The notes below the pieces were generated by a model. It saw only the letters and a list, made by a program, of their open reading frames with translations. It was not told the origin of the DNA and made no database searches. From positions 40,594-104,593 of the forward strand of contig JAGLYV010000077.1 of the NCBI GenBank assembly GCA_023131975.1: DNA of 64,000 nt, read 5' to 3'. Shown in pieces: positions 28,767 to 36,680 of this stretch; within the stretch, counting starts at the first letter, position 1; each line of letters opens with the position of its first letter. Origin of the DNA: Candidatus Krumholzibacteriia bacterium (lineage in GTDB: Bacteria; Krumholzibacteriota; Krumholzibacteriia; Krumholzibacteriales; Krumholzibacteriaceae). The translations under genes were made by a program, and so were the position numbers.

Positions 28767-29381
28767 ATGGATTCAGTGGTCAGATTTATCCTGATCCTTG
28801 TTCCGTGCTATCTCCTTGGATCAATACCCTCAAGCTACATAATGGGAAAGCTGCTCCGGGGTATCGACCTGAGACAGCATGGCAGCGGCAATCTTGGGGC
28901 AGCAAACACTTTCAGAGTCCTTGGTGCCAAGGCTGCTGTGCCTGTCCTTCTGTTTGACATAGGAAAAGGGTTCCTTGCTGTAAAAATCGTCGGTATGTTT
29001 GGAGTCGGCGGAATCCTCCAGATACTTACTGGTGTCCTTGTTGTGATCCTGGGACATAACTATTCCATTTTTGTGAAGTTTTCGGGAGGGAAGGGGGTAG
29101 GAACGACAGCGGGCGCGTTTCTCGCCATGGCACCTGTGGCAGTTGGGATCTGTTTTGTGATCTGGGCCATAATTCTTCTTATGTTCAGGATCGTTTCCGT
29201 TGCCAGCATAATCTCGGCACTTTTTCTCCCGGTGATGATCCTCCTCGCGAACCGTTTTATGGAAAGCGGGACTCACGTCTACGTTGTGGTCATGTCCATC
29301 ATTATGGCTGCGCTGGTCGTCTATAAGCACAGAAGCAACTTAAAGCGTCTGTCGAAAGGTACTGAACCAAGGATTTTCTAG
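28767..29381 (+). CDS. plsY: Acyl-phosphate glycerol-3-phosphate acyltransferase
   Basis: YLLGSIPSSYIMGKLLRGIDLRQHGSGNLGAANTFRVLG; GHNYSIFVKFSGGKGVGTTAG. Confidence 0.95.
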   Translation: MDSVVRFILILVPCYLLGSIPSSYIMGKLLRGIDLRQHGSGNLGAANTFRVLGAKAAVPVLLFDIGKGFLAVKIVGMFGVGGILQILTGVLVVILGHNYSIFVKFSGGKGVGTTAGAFLAMAPVAVGICFVIWAIILLMFRIVSVASIISALFLPVMILLANRFMESGTHVYVVVMSIIMAALVVYKHRSNLKRLSKGTEPRIF

Positions 29382-29391
29382 TTGAGGACTC

Positions 29392-30426
29392 ATGATTAGA
29401 AAGAAAAATATCGGATCGGAAAAAGTCGCTGTCATAGGAGCTGGAAGTTGGGGCACGACCCTCGCGCTTCTTCTTGCAGACAAGGGATCGGATGTAAATC
29501 TATGGGAGTTCTTTCCTGATCAGGCGCGTGATCTTATCAGGTACAGAGAAAACAAAAAATTCCTGCCTGGTGTCAAGATACCGGCTAATGTACATATCAC
29601 TTCGGACCTTGAGACAGCCCTTGCCGACGCATCCCACATATTGTTCGTCACTCCGAGTCATACTATGCGTAAGGTCGCGCGGCAGGTAGCGGCTACTCCG
29701 GGATTCCACAAAAAGATGATTGCTATCAACGCGTCAAAGGGACTCGAAGAAAAGACTCTCTGCAGAATGAGCGAAGTCCTGTCTCAGGAACTGAGGCTTC
29801 CCGCGAGGCGGATAGTAGGTCTTCTGGGGCCCAGTCATGCGGAGGAAGTAAGCAGAAAAATGCCTACATCCATCGTTGTGGCAGGACCTGACATCAAGAT
29901 ACTTAAGGATATCCAGGATCTGTTCATGACTGATTATTTCAGAGTATATACAAACAAGGATCTTGTAGGAGTGGAACTGGGTGTATCTCTGAAAAACACA
30001 ATTGCCATAGCTGCCGGGATCTGTGACGGCCTGGGGTTTGGTGACAACACCAAGGCAGCGCTTCTGACCAGAGGCCTTGCCGAGACCAAAAGGCTGGCTT
30101 GCAAGCTTGGCGCGAAAGATGACACATTGAGCGGGCTTGCGGGTGTCGGCGACATGATAGTGACCTGCATGAGTCGTCACAGTAGAAACAGATATGTCGG
30201 CGAAGAGATCGGGAAGGGCAGGACCCTGAGTGATATCCTGGAAGAAATGGTGATGGTGGCAGAGGGAGTCAAAACGACAAGGGCAGCTCTAATGCTATCC
30301 AAAAGAGTAAACGTGGAACTTCCTATTACCGAGCAGGTCTACAAGGTCCTGTTCAGGCGTAAAGACCCCAGAAGGGCCATCAGGGACCTGATGATCAGAA
30401 AAGCAAGGACCGAGATGTACAGATAA
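29392..30426 (+). CDS. gpsA: Glycerol-3-phosphate dehydrogenase [NAD(P)+]
   Basis: VAVIGAGSWGTTLALLLADKG; GPSHAEEVSRKMPTSIVVAG; KNTIAIAAGICDGLGFGDNTKAALLTRGLAE. Confidence 0.97.
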   Translation: MIRKKNIGSEKVAVIGAGSWGTTLALLLADKGSDVNLWEFFPDQARDLIRYRENKKFLPGVKIPANVHITSDLETALADASHILFVTPSHTMRKVARQVAATPGFHKKMIAINASKGLEEKTLCRMSEVLSQELRLPARRIVGLLGPSHAEEVSRKMPTSIVVAGPDIKILKDIQDLFMTDYFRVYTNKDLVGVELGVSLKNTIAIAAGICDGLGFGDNTKAALLTRGLAETKRLACKLGAKDDTLSGLAGVGDMIVTCMSRHSRNRYVGEEIGKGRTLSDILEEMVMVAEGVKTTRAALMLSKRVNVELPITEQVYKVLFRRKDPRRAIRDLMIRKARTEMYR

Positions 30427-30459
30427 TCCGTACTCTCCGGATGGAAGACACTAGACAAG

Positions 30460-30834
30460 GTGAATCAAATGAAACAGAAGTCCCAGAAACTTTATTACTC
30501 TATCGGGGAAGTAAGCGAGCTTATGGGTGTCAAACCCCATGTCCTCAGATACTGGGAGACCCAGTTTCCCGTATTGAAGCCCAGAAAAAACAGGGCAGGG
30601 AACAGGACTTACAGGATTCGGGACATAAAGTACATACTTTCCATCAAAAAGCTGCTGTATGACAAGGGATATACAATATCCGGAGCCAGGCAGAAACTCA
30701 GGGAATCGAGCAATAACCCGGACATCCTTATCGAACAATTGAGCATACCGTTTGCCGCACCGGGGAAATTCGAGGCAGCCCTGTCGCTCAAGCAGGATCT
30801 GCTCGAACTTAAATCGCTTGTCGAAAGCCTGTGA
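30460..30834 (+). CDS. MerR-family transcriptional regulator
   Basis: YYSIGEVSELMGVKPHVLRYWETQFPVLKPRKNRAGNRTYRIRDIKYIL MerR HTH. Confidence 0.88.
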   Translation: MNQMKQKSQKLYYSIGEVSELMGVKPHVLRYWETQFPVLKPRKNRAGNRTYRIRDIKYILSIKKLLYDKGYTISGARQKLRESSNNPDILIEQLSIPFAAPGKFEAALSLKQDLLELKSLVESL

Positions 30835-30926
30835 TTCTGTTGTGGGCCACTGACTGTCCCGTTTAGTAATGGCCGGAAATTTTAAGCTTGTTTTTTCTCG
30901 CGTCAGAGGTTTATTTTATCATCTGT

Positions 30927-31003
30927 CGGGGCGTGGCGCAGTCCGGTAGCGCACTTGCATGGGGGGCAAGTGGTCGCTGGTTCGAATCCAGTCGCCCCGA
31001 CCA
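30927..31003 (+). tRNA. tRNA-Pro(GGG)
   Basis: CGGGGCG...CGCCCCGACCA; anticodon loop ATGGGGG; CCA encoded. Confidence 0.95.
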
Positions 31004-31038
31004 TTTTTTTCAAACCCCTCCGCAAGCAGGATAATGAT

Positions 31039-31719
31039 ATGTTTCTTGATGATTTCGGGGTCATTATTCCCGCGTACAATGAGAAGGAACATATCGCAAA
31101 TGTGATCCTTTCTCTGAAAAAGATATTTCCTCCCGGAAATATCGTCATTGTCGATGATGGATCTGGAGATGGAACCGCAGAGACCGCACGCTTGACTGGA
31201 GTGGTTGTCATCGAACATCCGGAAAACAGGGGAAAGGGCGCGGCCCTGCGATCAGGGTTCGAGTATTTTAACCACAAGACTGATATCCGGGGAGTTTTTA
31301 CCCTGGATGCGGACGGTCAGCACGACCCATCGGAGATCTCAGGGTTTATAGAAAGATTCAACGAAGCAGGGACTGATATCCTTATTGGAAACAGGATGGA
31401 TTCGACCGAGAACATGCCTTTAGTAAGGAAACTCACAAACAGATTCACCTCAATGGTCATCAGCCGCAGAGCGGGATGCAGGATCGAAGACAGTCAGTCG
31501 GGCTACCGATTGATAAAAAATTCTCTTCTTGCCAGAATCGATCTTGTCACGGAACATTTCGAAACCGAAAGTGAGATTCTGATCAAGGCCGGCAGAGATG
31601 GCGCAACAATAGGTTCGGTGCCCATCAGCACGATATACGCTACCGAAGAAAGCAAGATCAATCCATTACGCGACACGATCCGGTTTTTGAAGCTGGTCAC
31701 CAAGAGTTTTTTCTGGTAG
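31039..31719 (+). CDS. Family 2 glycosyltransferase (dolichol-phosphate mannosyltransferase-like)
   Basis: FGVIIPAYNEKEHIANVILSLKK...IVIVDDGSGDGTAE...HPENRGKGAALRSGF...FTLDADGQHDPSEI. Start set at ATG 31039. Confidence 0.88.
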   Translation: MFLDDFGVIIPAYNEKEHIANVILSLKKIFPPGNIVIVDDGSGDGTAETARLTGVVVIEHPENRGKGAALRSGFEYFNHKTDIRGVFTLDADGQHDPSEISGFIERFNEAGTDILIGNRMDSTENMPLVRKLTNRFTSMVISRRAGCRIEDSQSGYRLIKNSLLARIDLVTEHFETESEILIKAGRDGATIGSVPISTIYATEESKINPLRDTIRFLKLVTKSFFW

Positions 31720-31787
31720 TCTGCGTTCTTCCCGTAATAATAACGGATAACGGGAAGTCAAATACATGCATGAGTGGGGAGAAGTGA

Positions 31788-32555
31788 TTGAAGAGGGACC
31801 CGATTATACTTGTCACGAATGATGATGGGATTCGAGCGGAGGGCATCAAGGCTCTTGCGGCTGGAATAGCTCATCTCGGTAAGGTCATAATCGTTGCTCC
31901 TGAAAATGAACAGAGCGCCACAAGCCACGCAATTACCCTGGACAGGCCTCTCAGAATAAATAAATACAGCGATGACAGGTACGGCGTCTCGGGCACTCCC
32001 GCGGACTGCTTATTGATGGCAGTCCAGGGCATTCTGGGCGAAAAGCCTGACATCGTTGTCTCGGGAATAAATCATGGTCCGAATCTTGGTGAGGATGTGA
32101 TGTACTCAGGGACCGTGGCCGCCGCGATAGAGGGGTACCTCATGGGCATATCCTCGATAGCATTCTCCGTCACATCCTGGGATCCTGTTTCTTTCGATGC
32201 CGCTGCTTCCATTTCAGCAATGCTTACATCAAGAATGCTCGAGGGCATGGAAGATAATACGCTTCTGTGGAACGTGAATATCCCAGCAAGGCCTGCTAAC
32301 GAGATCTGTGGTATCAGGGTAGCCAGGTTGGGATCTCGCATATATAATGACGCTGTGATCAAGCAGACCGATCCGAGAGGCAAGGAATGTTACTGGATAG
32401 GTGGGGGAAAACCGGACTGGAAGAAAGAAAAAGATTCTGATTTTTGTGCCATAACTGAAGGATATGTGTCTCTGACACCACTTATGGTGGATATGACTGA
32501 CAGAAAAAGGATGAGTGATCTCGATAAATGGGACCTGGACTTGAGCCGGAAGTAG
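31788..32555 (+). CDS. surE: 5'/3'-nucleotidase SurE
   Basis: ILVTNDDGIRAEGIKALA; VSGINHGPNLGEDVMYSGTVAAAIEG. Confidence 0.96.
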   Translation: MKRDPIILVTNDDGIRAEGIKALAAGIAHLGKVIIVAPENEQSATSHAITLDRPLRINKYSDDRYGVSGTPADCLLMAVQGILGEKPDIVVSGINHGPNLGEDVMYSGTVAAAIEGYLMGISSIAFSVTSWDPVSFDAAASISAMLTSRMLEGMEDNTLLWNVNIPARPANEICGIRVARLGSRIYNDAVIKQTDPRGKECYWIGGGKPDWKKEKDSDFCAITEGYVSLTPLMVDMTDRKRMSDLDKWDLDLSRK

Positions 32556-33181
32556 ATTACAGCATCGCGCGAAAACGCATGGTGAGAGACCAACTTTCCG
32601 CGAGAGGCATCGAAGACAAAAGGCTTCTTCAAGCTTTTATGGAGGTGCCGAGACACCTTTTTCTCGATCCCGCGACAGGAGCGAGAGCATACGACGATTG
32701 TTCATTTCCAATCGGATATTCACAGACTATCTCCCAGCCCTACATCCAGGCGATGATGATGCAGCATCTACAGATATCTCCGAAAGACAGAATACTGGAA
32801 GTCGGGACCGGTAGTGGTTACCAGACAGCAATATTGTCACTGCTCGGCCAGGAAGTGTTCTCTGTCGAAAGGATCGCTCCATTGTCAAAGAATGCAGGGG
32901 AGATCCTTTCGCGAATCAGGACAGGCAGGATCAGACTGAAGATCACCGACGGATCGGACGGGTGGAAATTCTACGCACCCTACGACAAGATTATCGTGTC
33001 CGCGGCGATGCGCGAAAAACCTGTCACCTTACTTGAGCAATTAGGCGTTGAAGGCATGCTGATTGCACCAGTTGCGAAGGAACGTGAACATCTGGTCTTA
33101 TACAAGTGGGTCGCGGGTGAGCTTAAAGAGCAAATACTCTCAAGATGCGCATTCGTACCTCTTCTGAAGGGAATCCAATAG
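32528..33181 (+). CDS. pcm: Protein-L-isoaspartate O-methyltransferase
   Basis: MVRDQLSARGIEDKRLLQAFMEVPRHLF; IGYSQTISQPYIQAMMMQ; ILEVGTGSGYQTAIL. Confidence 0.96.
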   Translation: MGPGLEPEVDYSIARKRMVRDQLSARGIEDKRLLQAFMEVPRHLFLDPATGARAYDDCSFPIGYSQTISQPYIQAMMMQHLQISPKDRILEVGTGSGYQTAILSLLGQEVFSVERIAPLSKNAGEILSRIRTGRIRLKITDGSDGWKFYAPYDKIIVSAAMREKPVTLLEQLGVEGMLIAPVAKEREHLVLYKWVAGELKEQILSRCAFVPLLKGIQ

Positions 33182-33681
33182 TGACTTATCCAATATTCGC
33201 GCTGATCCAGGGAATGTCCCCGAAACTACTGACATTTCTTATAGCTGCCCTCCCTATATCCGAACTAAGAGGTGCGATACCGTATGCCCTGTCAAGCGGG
33301 GGGTTGGGGTGGAAAGAGGCCTATTTCTACTCTGTGATGGGCAATTTTCTTCCCGTGATACCGATACTGCTCTTTCTGGAGCGAGTGTCTGACTGGCTCA
33401 GGAAATATCCCATGTGGGACCGCTTTTTCGAATGGTTCTTTGCCCGTACACGCAGGAAAGGGCAGATGATATCAAGATTCGAGGCTCTCGGGCTGGTTCT
33501 TTTCGTCGCGATCCCTTTGCCCGTTACAGGAGCCTGGACCGGATGTGCCGCAGCTTTCCTGTTCAAAATACCTCTGAGGCTGGCGATTCCAGCTGTCGCT
33601 GCCGGAATCCTTATAGCAGGAGCTGTCGTAACGCTGGCATTTATGGGTGTTATTTCATTCTGGGGAATAGCTTCAGGCTGA
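33181..33681 (+). CDS. COG2426-type small multidrug export-like membrane protein
   Basis: LPISELRGAIPYAL...FLPVIPILLFLERVSDWLRK...VAIPLPVTGAWTGCAAAFLF; GTG start overlapping the pcm stop. Confidence 0.75.
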   Translation: MTYPIFALIQGMSPKLLTFLIAALPISELRGAIPYALSSGGLGWKEAYFYSVMGNFLPVIPILLFLERVSDWLRKYPMWDRFFEWFFARTRRKGQMISRFEALGLVLFVAIPLPVTGAWTGCAAAFLFKIPLRLAIPAVAAGILIAGAVVTLAFMGVISFWGIASG

Positions 33682-33715
33682 ATAGTTATTTTCAGTGTAG
33701 TAATGCCGATTTTAT

Positions 33716-33744
33716 TTGAGTTATTGGTCACAAATTGCTATTTT
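33716..33744 (+). promoter_or_regulatory. Candidate promoter for tRNA-Pro(CGG)
   Basis: TTGAGT - 17 nt - TATTTT. Confidence 0.35.
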
Positions 33745-33756
33745 ACCGAGTGAATT

Positions 33757-33833
33757 CGGGGCGTAGCGCAGTTCGGTAGCGCGCCTGCTTCGGGAGTAGG
33801 AAGTCGCTGGTTCAAATCCAGTCGCCCCGACCA
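33757..33833 (+). tRNA. tRNA-Pro(CGG)
   Basis: CGGGGCG...CGCCCCGACCA; anticodon loop TTCGGGA; CCA encoded. Confidence 0.95.
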
Positions 33834-33843
33834 CTTTTTAATA

Positions 33844-34416
33844 ATGGGAACTTATCAGGCAAGAACTCTTCGAGTAATTTTCGCCTGCTGCGTGATCGCG
33901 CTGGCAGGTTCCTGCTCACCTTCCCCAAAATACATGGGGAAGAAGAGGGACAATGAGCAGAAATCGGCGCCCCCTGCCACCACCAAAAGGCAACTGAAAC
34001 CAGAGAAAACGGCTTCTCTTGGTAATCCTGTCGGTGATTTTAATATTTCCATGATAACCAGCCTTTACGGCCTCAGAAAACATCCGCGACACAAGACTAT
34101 GGAATTCCATCCGGGAATAGATATCGACACAGAAATGGGCGAAGCTGTTCTTTCGGTCGCTGACGGTGTAATAATATTTTCCGGAAAACAGGGTGGATAT
34201 GGTAATGTGATCATTGTAGAGCATTCTGAAGAGTTCTGCACAGTATACGCTCACCTCGCGCTCATGGTAGTGACAAAAGGTGATGTAGTACACAGGGGGG
34301 AGCTTATCGGCAACGTAGGAGTGACAGGTAATTCTACTGGTTCACACCTTCATTTCGAAGTGAGGATCAACGGGAAAACGGTCGACCCGCTTGATTACCT
34401 CAAAATCAGCAAATGA
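33844..34416 (+). CDS. M23-family (NlpD-like) peptidase-domain lipoprotein
   Basis: Lipobox-like IALAGSC; YGLRKHPRHKTMEFHPGIDIDTEMGEAVLSVADGVIIFSGKQGGYGNVIIVEH...GNSTGSHLHFEVRINGKTVDPLDYL. Confidence 0.9.
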   Translation: MGTYQARTLRVIFACCVIALAGSCSPSPKYMGKKRDNEQKSAPPATTKRQLKPEKTASLGNPVGDFNISMITSLYGLRKHPRHKTMEFHPGIDIDTEMGEAVLSVADGVIIFSGKQGGYGNVIIVEHSEEFCTVYAHLALMVVTKGDVVHRGELIGNVGVTGNSTGSHLHFEVRINGKTVDPLDYLKISK

Positions 34417-34433
34417 CCTTTACGGGAAGAAAG

Positions 34434-35267
34434 ATGACAACTGACAGAAAAACCTCCAGTATAGACAGCAGATATTTCGAAGATGTGGGGCGCTATCCAC
34501 TTCTTTCCAGAAGCGAGGAAATCGAACTTGCCAGAAAGATCAGAGATGGTGATGAGGAAGCCAGAAAGATACTTATTCTCAGCAATCTTAAGCTGGTTAT
34601 TACAATCGCGAAATCGTATTCCTCATACGGAGTTCCTTTTCTCGATCTCATCGAAGAGGGGAATCTCGGGCTTATAAAGGCCGTCAGCCGCTTTGACCCC
34701 GAAAAGGGATTCCGCTTCTCTACATATTCATCCTGGTGGATCAAACAGTCCATCGTAAGGGCCATTTCAAACTTTTCAAGGACGATCAGGATCCCCATTC
34801 ATGTATTCCAGCTGATGAAGAAGTACATGGCAGTGGAAAAGACTGCCGAGAACATGAGCCAGGAAGAAAAAGCTGACGTGCTGGGTATTTCCAGCAAAAA
34901 ACTTCGTATGATCGAGAATCTGGTCATGAATATCAAGGCATTGGATGTGTCGAGTAGTGTTGATTCATTCAATGAGCTTGCTACCAATTTTGACCCACCA
35001 GACGATACCGATGCTGAAAAGATAATCCTTCAGCAGATCGAACATGAGGAATTATCACGTCTTTTGGACAGGTTGTCTGAGAGAGAAAAACTTATCCTCA
35101 AGATCCGCTATGGATTTGATGATGGAGTCACACACACCCTGGCAGAAACAGGCCTGGTGATCAAGGTGTCCAGGGAAAGGGTCAGACAGCTTGAAGTCAG
35201 AGCATTGAGAAAACTTCGGTGCCTTCTAGAGGCCCAGGATCCAGCCGAAGAGAACCTCTGCCAATGA
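34434..35267 (+). CDS. Sigma-70 family RNA polymerase sigma factor (RpoS/RpoD-like)
   Basis: YFEDVGRYPLLSRSEEIELARKIRDGDEEAR...NLKLVITIAKSYSSYGVPFLDLIEEGNLGLIKAVSRFDPEKGFRFSTYSSWWIKQSIVRAI; region 4 ERVRQLEVRALRKLR. Confidence 0.94.
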   Translation: MTTDRKTSSIDSRYFEDVGRYPLLSRSEEIELARKIRDGDEEARKILILSNLKLVITIAKSYSSYGVPFLDLIEEGNLGLIKAVSRFDPEKGFRFSTYSSWWIKQSIVRAISNFSRTIRIPIHVFQLMKKYMAVEKTAENMSQEEKADVLGISSKKLRMIENLVMNIKALDVSSSVDSFNELATNFDPPDDTDAEKIILQQIEHEELSRLLDRLSEREKLILKIRYGFDDGVTHTLAETGLVIKVSRERVRQLEVRALRKLRCLLEAQDPAEENLCQ

Positions 35268-35277
35268 AAGAGATGTC

Positions 35278-35799
35278 ATGATTGAAGATATAATAAAACA
35301 AATAAGGGAGATACCTGACTTCCCAAGCAAGGGCATTTTATTTCGTGATATTACCCCGGCCCTTCTCGATCCAAACACTTTTCGAATGATTTCAGAAGAG
35401 ATGACAAAGAAATACCGGGAAATGCAGTTTGACAAGATTGCGGGGATCGAATCCCGCGGTTTCTTTTTTGCGTCTGTTCTCGCCCTCAGCCTTGGCAAAG
35501 GTCTCATACCTCTGCGAAAACCAGGCAAACTCCCATGGAATACCGTCTCGGAAGATTATTCTCTCGAATACGGGACATCGAGTCTGGAAATGCATGTTGA
35601 CGCAGTGAGTGCGGGGGAGAAGGTGCTTATAGTCGATGACCTTCTTGCTACTGGCGGTACTGCCGCAGCTGCCGCGAGGCTCATCGAAAAGCAGGGAGGG
35701 GAAGTGGCGGAACTATTCTTTGTATTAGAATTGACTGGATTGAAGGGGTCGGAACAGCTTGGAGGCAGGCCTTACTCTTCATTGATCGAGTTTAAATAA
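35278..35799 (+). CDS. apt: Adenine phosphoribosyltransferase
   Basis: IREIPDFPSKGILFRDITPALLDP; GIESRGFFFASVLAL; VLIVDDLLATGGTAAAAARLIEKQGGEV. Confidence 0.97.
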   Translation: MIEDIIKQIREIPDFPSKGILFRDITPALLDPNTFRMISEEMTKKYREMQFDKIAGIESRGFFFASVLALSLGKGLIPLRKPGKLPWNTVSEDYSLEYGTSSLEMHVDAVSAGEKVLIVDDLLATGGTAAAAARLIEKQGGEVAELFFVLELTGLKGSEQLGGRPYSSLIEFK

Positions 35800-35808
35800 A
35801 GAATTAAT

Positions 35809-35837
35809 TTGCCATTTAATTGATAACACCATAACAT
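35809..35837 (+). promoter_or_regulatory. Candidate promoter for tRNA-Arg(CCT)
   Basis: TTGCCA - 17 nt - TAACAT upstream of the tRNA. Confidence 0.4.
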
Positions 35838-35853
35838 ATGGTAACGAATAAAA

Positions 35854-35930
35854 GCCCCCGTAGCTCAGGTGGATAGAGCACCGGTTTCCTAAACCGGGTG
35901 TCAGACGTTCGAGTCGTCTCGGGGGCGCCA
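35854..35930 (+). tRNA. tRNA-Arg(CCT)
   Basis: GCCCCCG...CGGGGGCGCCA; CCGGT-TTCCTAA-ACCGG anticodon arm; CCA encoded. Confidence 0.96.
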
Positions 35931-35976
35931 TATATAAAAAGGGAATAGCTTTAAAAAGCCGTTCCCTTTTTATATA
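35931..35976. terminator. Bidirectional intrinsic terminator
   Basis: TATATAAAAAGGGAA...TTCCCTTTTTATATA inverted repeat; A-tract/T-tract in both orientations; lies between + tRNA-Arg and a minus-strand candidate RNA. Confidence 0.8.
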
Positions 35977-36112
35977 AAACGAGGTTAGCTATCTCCACAT
36001 TGCTTCACGTGTCATGACCAACCTAAGGCCTGAGCAGCAAGATCGCTCCGCTAAAAGATAGGCTTGGAGCTGATCGATCACGATCGCGTAGAAATCAGCT
36101 ATTGCCCCGTTT
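35931..36112 (-). ncRNA. Candidate abundant small RNA, possibly 6S (ssrS)-like
   Basis: Perfect consensus promoter on minus (TTGACA-N16-TATAAT), about 182 nt to a strong terminator, no plausible ORF; manual folding gives a rod with closing stem, central bubble and apical stem. Confidence 0.5.
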
Positions 36113-36118
36113 GTCCTG

Positions 36119-36146
36119 ATTATATGGGACGCGGAACGTATGTCAA
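36119..36146 (-). promoter_or_regulatory. Perfect consensus sigma70 promoter with AT-rich (UP-like) upstream tract
   Basis: Reverse complement TTGACA TACGTTCCGCGTCCCA TATAAT (16-nt spacer); upstream CATATTAGAATTTGATAAATATTTCATTTTATTCC. Confidence 0.75.
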
Positions 36147-36253
36147 GGAATAAAATGAAATATTTATCAAATTCTAATATGTTTATTATCAAAAGACTAG
36201 GTAGTTATATTCATAAATCACATCAATAATATCAAGGTAGGCGCAAAAGGTAT

Positions 36254-36299
36254 TAAAATGAAACATTCCCGCCGATACACCCTATACCGACGGGAACAT
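36254..36299 (-). terminator. Minus-strand intrinsic terminator downstream of the 15-codon ORF
   Basis: Minus RNA: AUGUUCCCGUCGGUAU-AGGGU-GUAUCGGCGGGAAUGU + UUCAUUUU. All non-Watson-Crick positions are G-U on minus and would be A-C on plus. Confidence 0.6.
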
Positions 36300-36323
36300 T
36301 TATAGAATAGGACCGAGATATCG

Positions 36324-36371
36324 TTAACGCAGCCACCAGAATAAATCGATTATCAGCATAATGGGCAGCAT
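36324..36371 (-). CDS. Candidate 15-aa hydrophobic micropeptide MLPIMLIIDLFWWLR
   Basis: GGAGGTGATT Shine-Dalgarno 8 nt before ATG, TAA stop, terminator 24 nt downstream, TATAAT upstream. Confidence 0.5.
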   Translation of the reverse strand: MLPIMLIIDLFWWLR

Positions 36372-36422
36372 GGCAATCACCTCCGTATTCCTGAACAACT
36401 GCTTCTCGGTTTCAATTAACTG

Positions 36423-36441
36423 ATCGGATCATCCGATTATA
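36423..36441 (-). promoter_or_regulatory. TATAAT -10 element abutting a perfect 15-nt palindrome (ATCGGATCATCCGAT)
   Basis: Minus-strand TATAAT (36436-36441) overlaps palindrome 36423-36437, placed at the predicted transcription start of the micropeptide unit. No strong -35 seen. Confidence 0.4.
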
Positions 36442-36680
36442 AAGTTTAGCTGCATTAAGTGTGCCGAAAGCGTATATCGCTTCGCCTCGCCTGATATATC
36501 AGACGAGGCGTCCCCATTCTACGTTAAAATATATAGTTAGGCGGATAGATAAACCGGCTAAGGTATACAGGATATATTACGCTAATTGTATTGTGGCGTA
36601 TATTCTACCGGATGGGGGTCCTTTATGCTTGCGTTCCGCATTGATGCGATTCTCATTTTTAAGTTCCCAGTAATTCCTGT

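Noticed and set aside
36001-36060. SRP (4.5S) RNA in the same intergenic region
   Set aside because: GAGCAGCAAG superficially resembles the AGCAGCC loop, but the GGAA tetraloop/domain IV core is absent.
35989-36192. 67-aa minus-strand ORF in the intergenic region
   Set aside because: It starts upstream of the perfect promoter and runs through the structured RNA; no RBS or family resemblance.
35854-36680. Genomic island inserted at tRNA-Arg(CCT)
   Set aside because: No integrase, no duplicated tRNA 3' end found by eye; region better explained by small transcripts.
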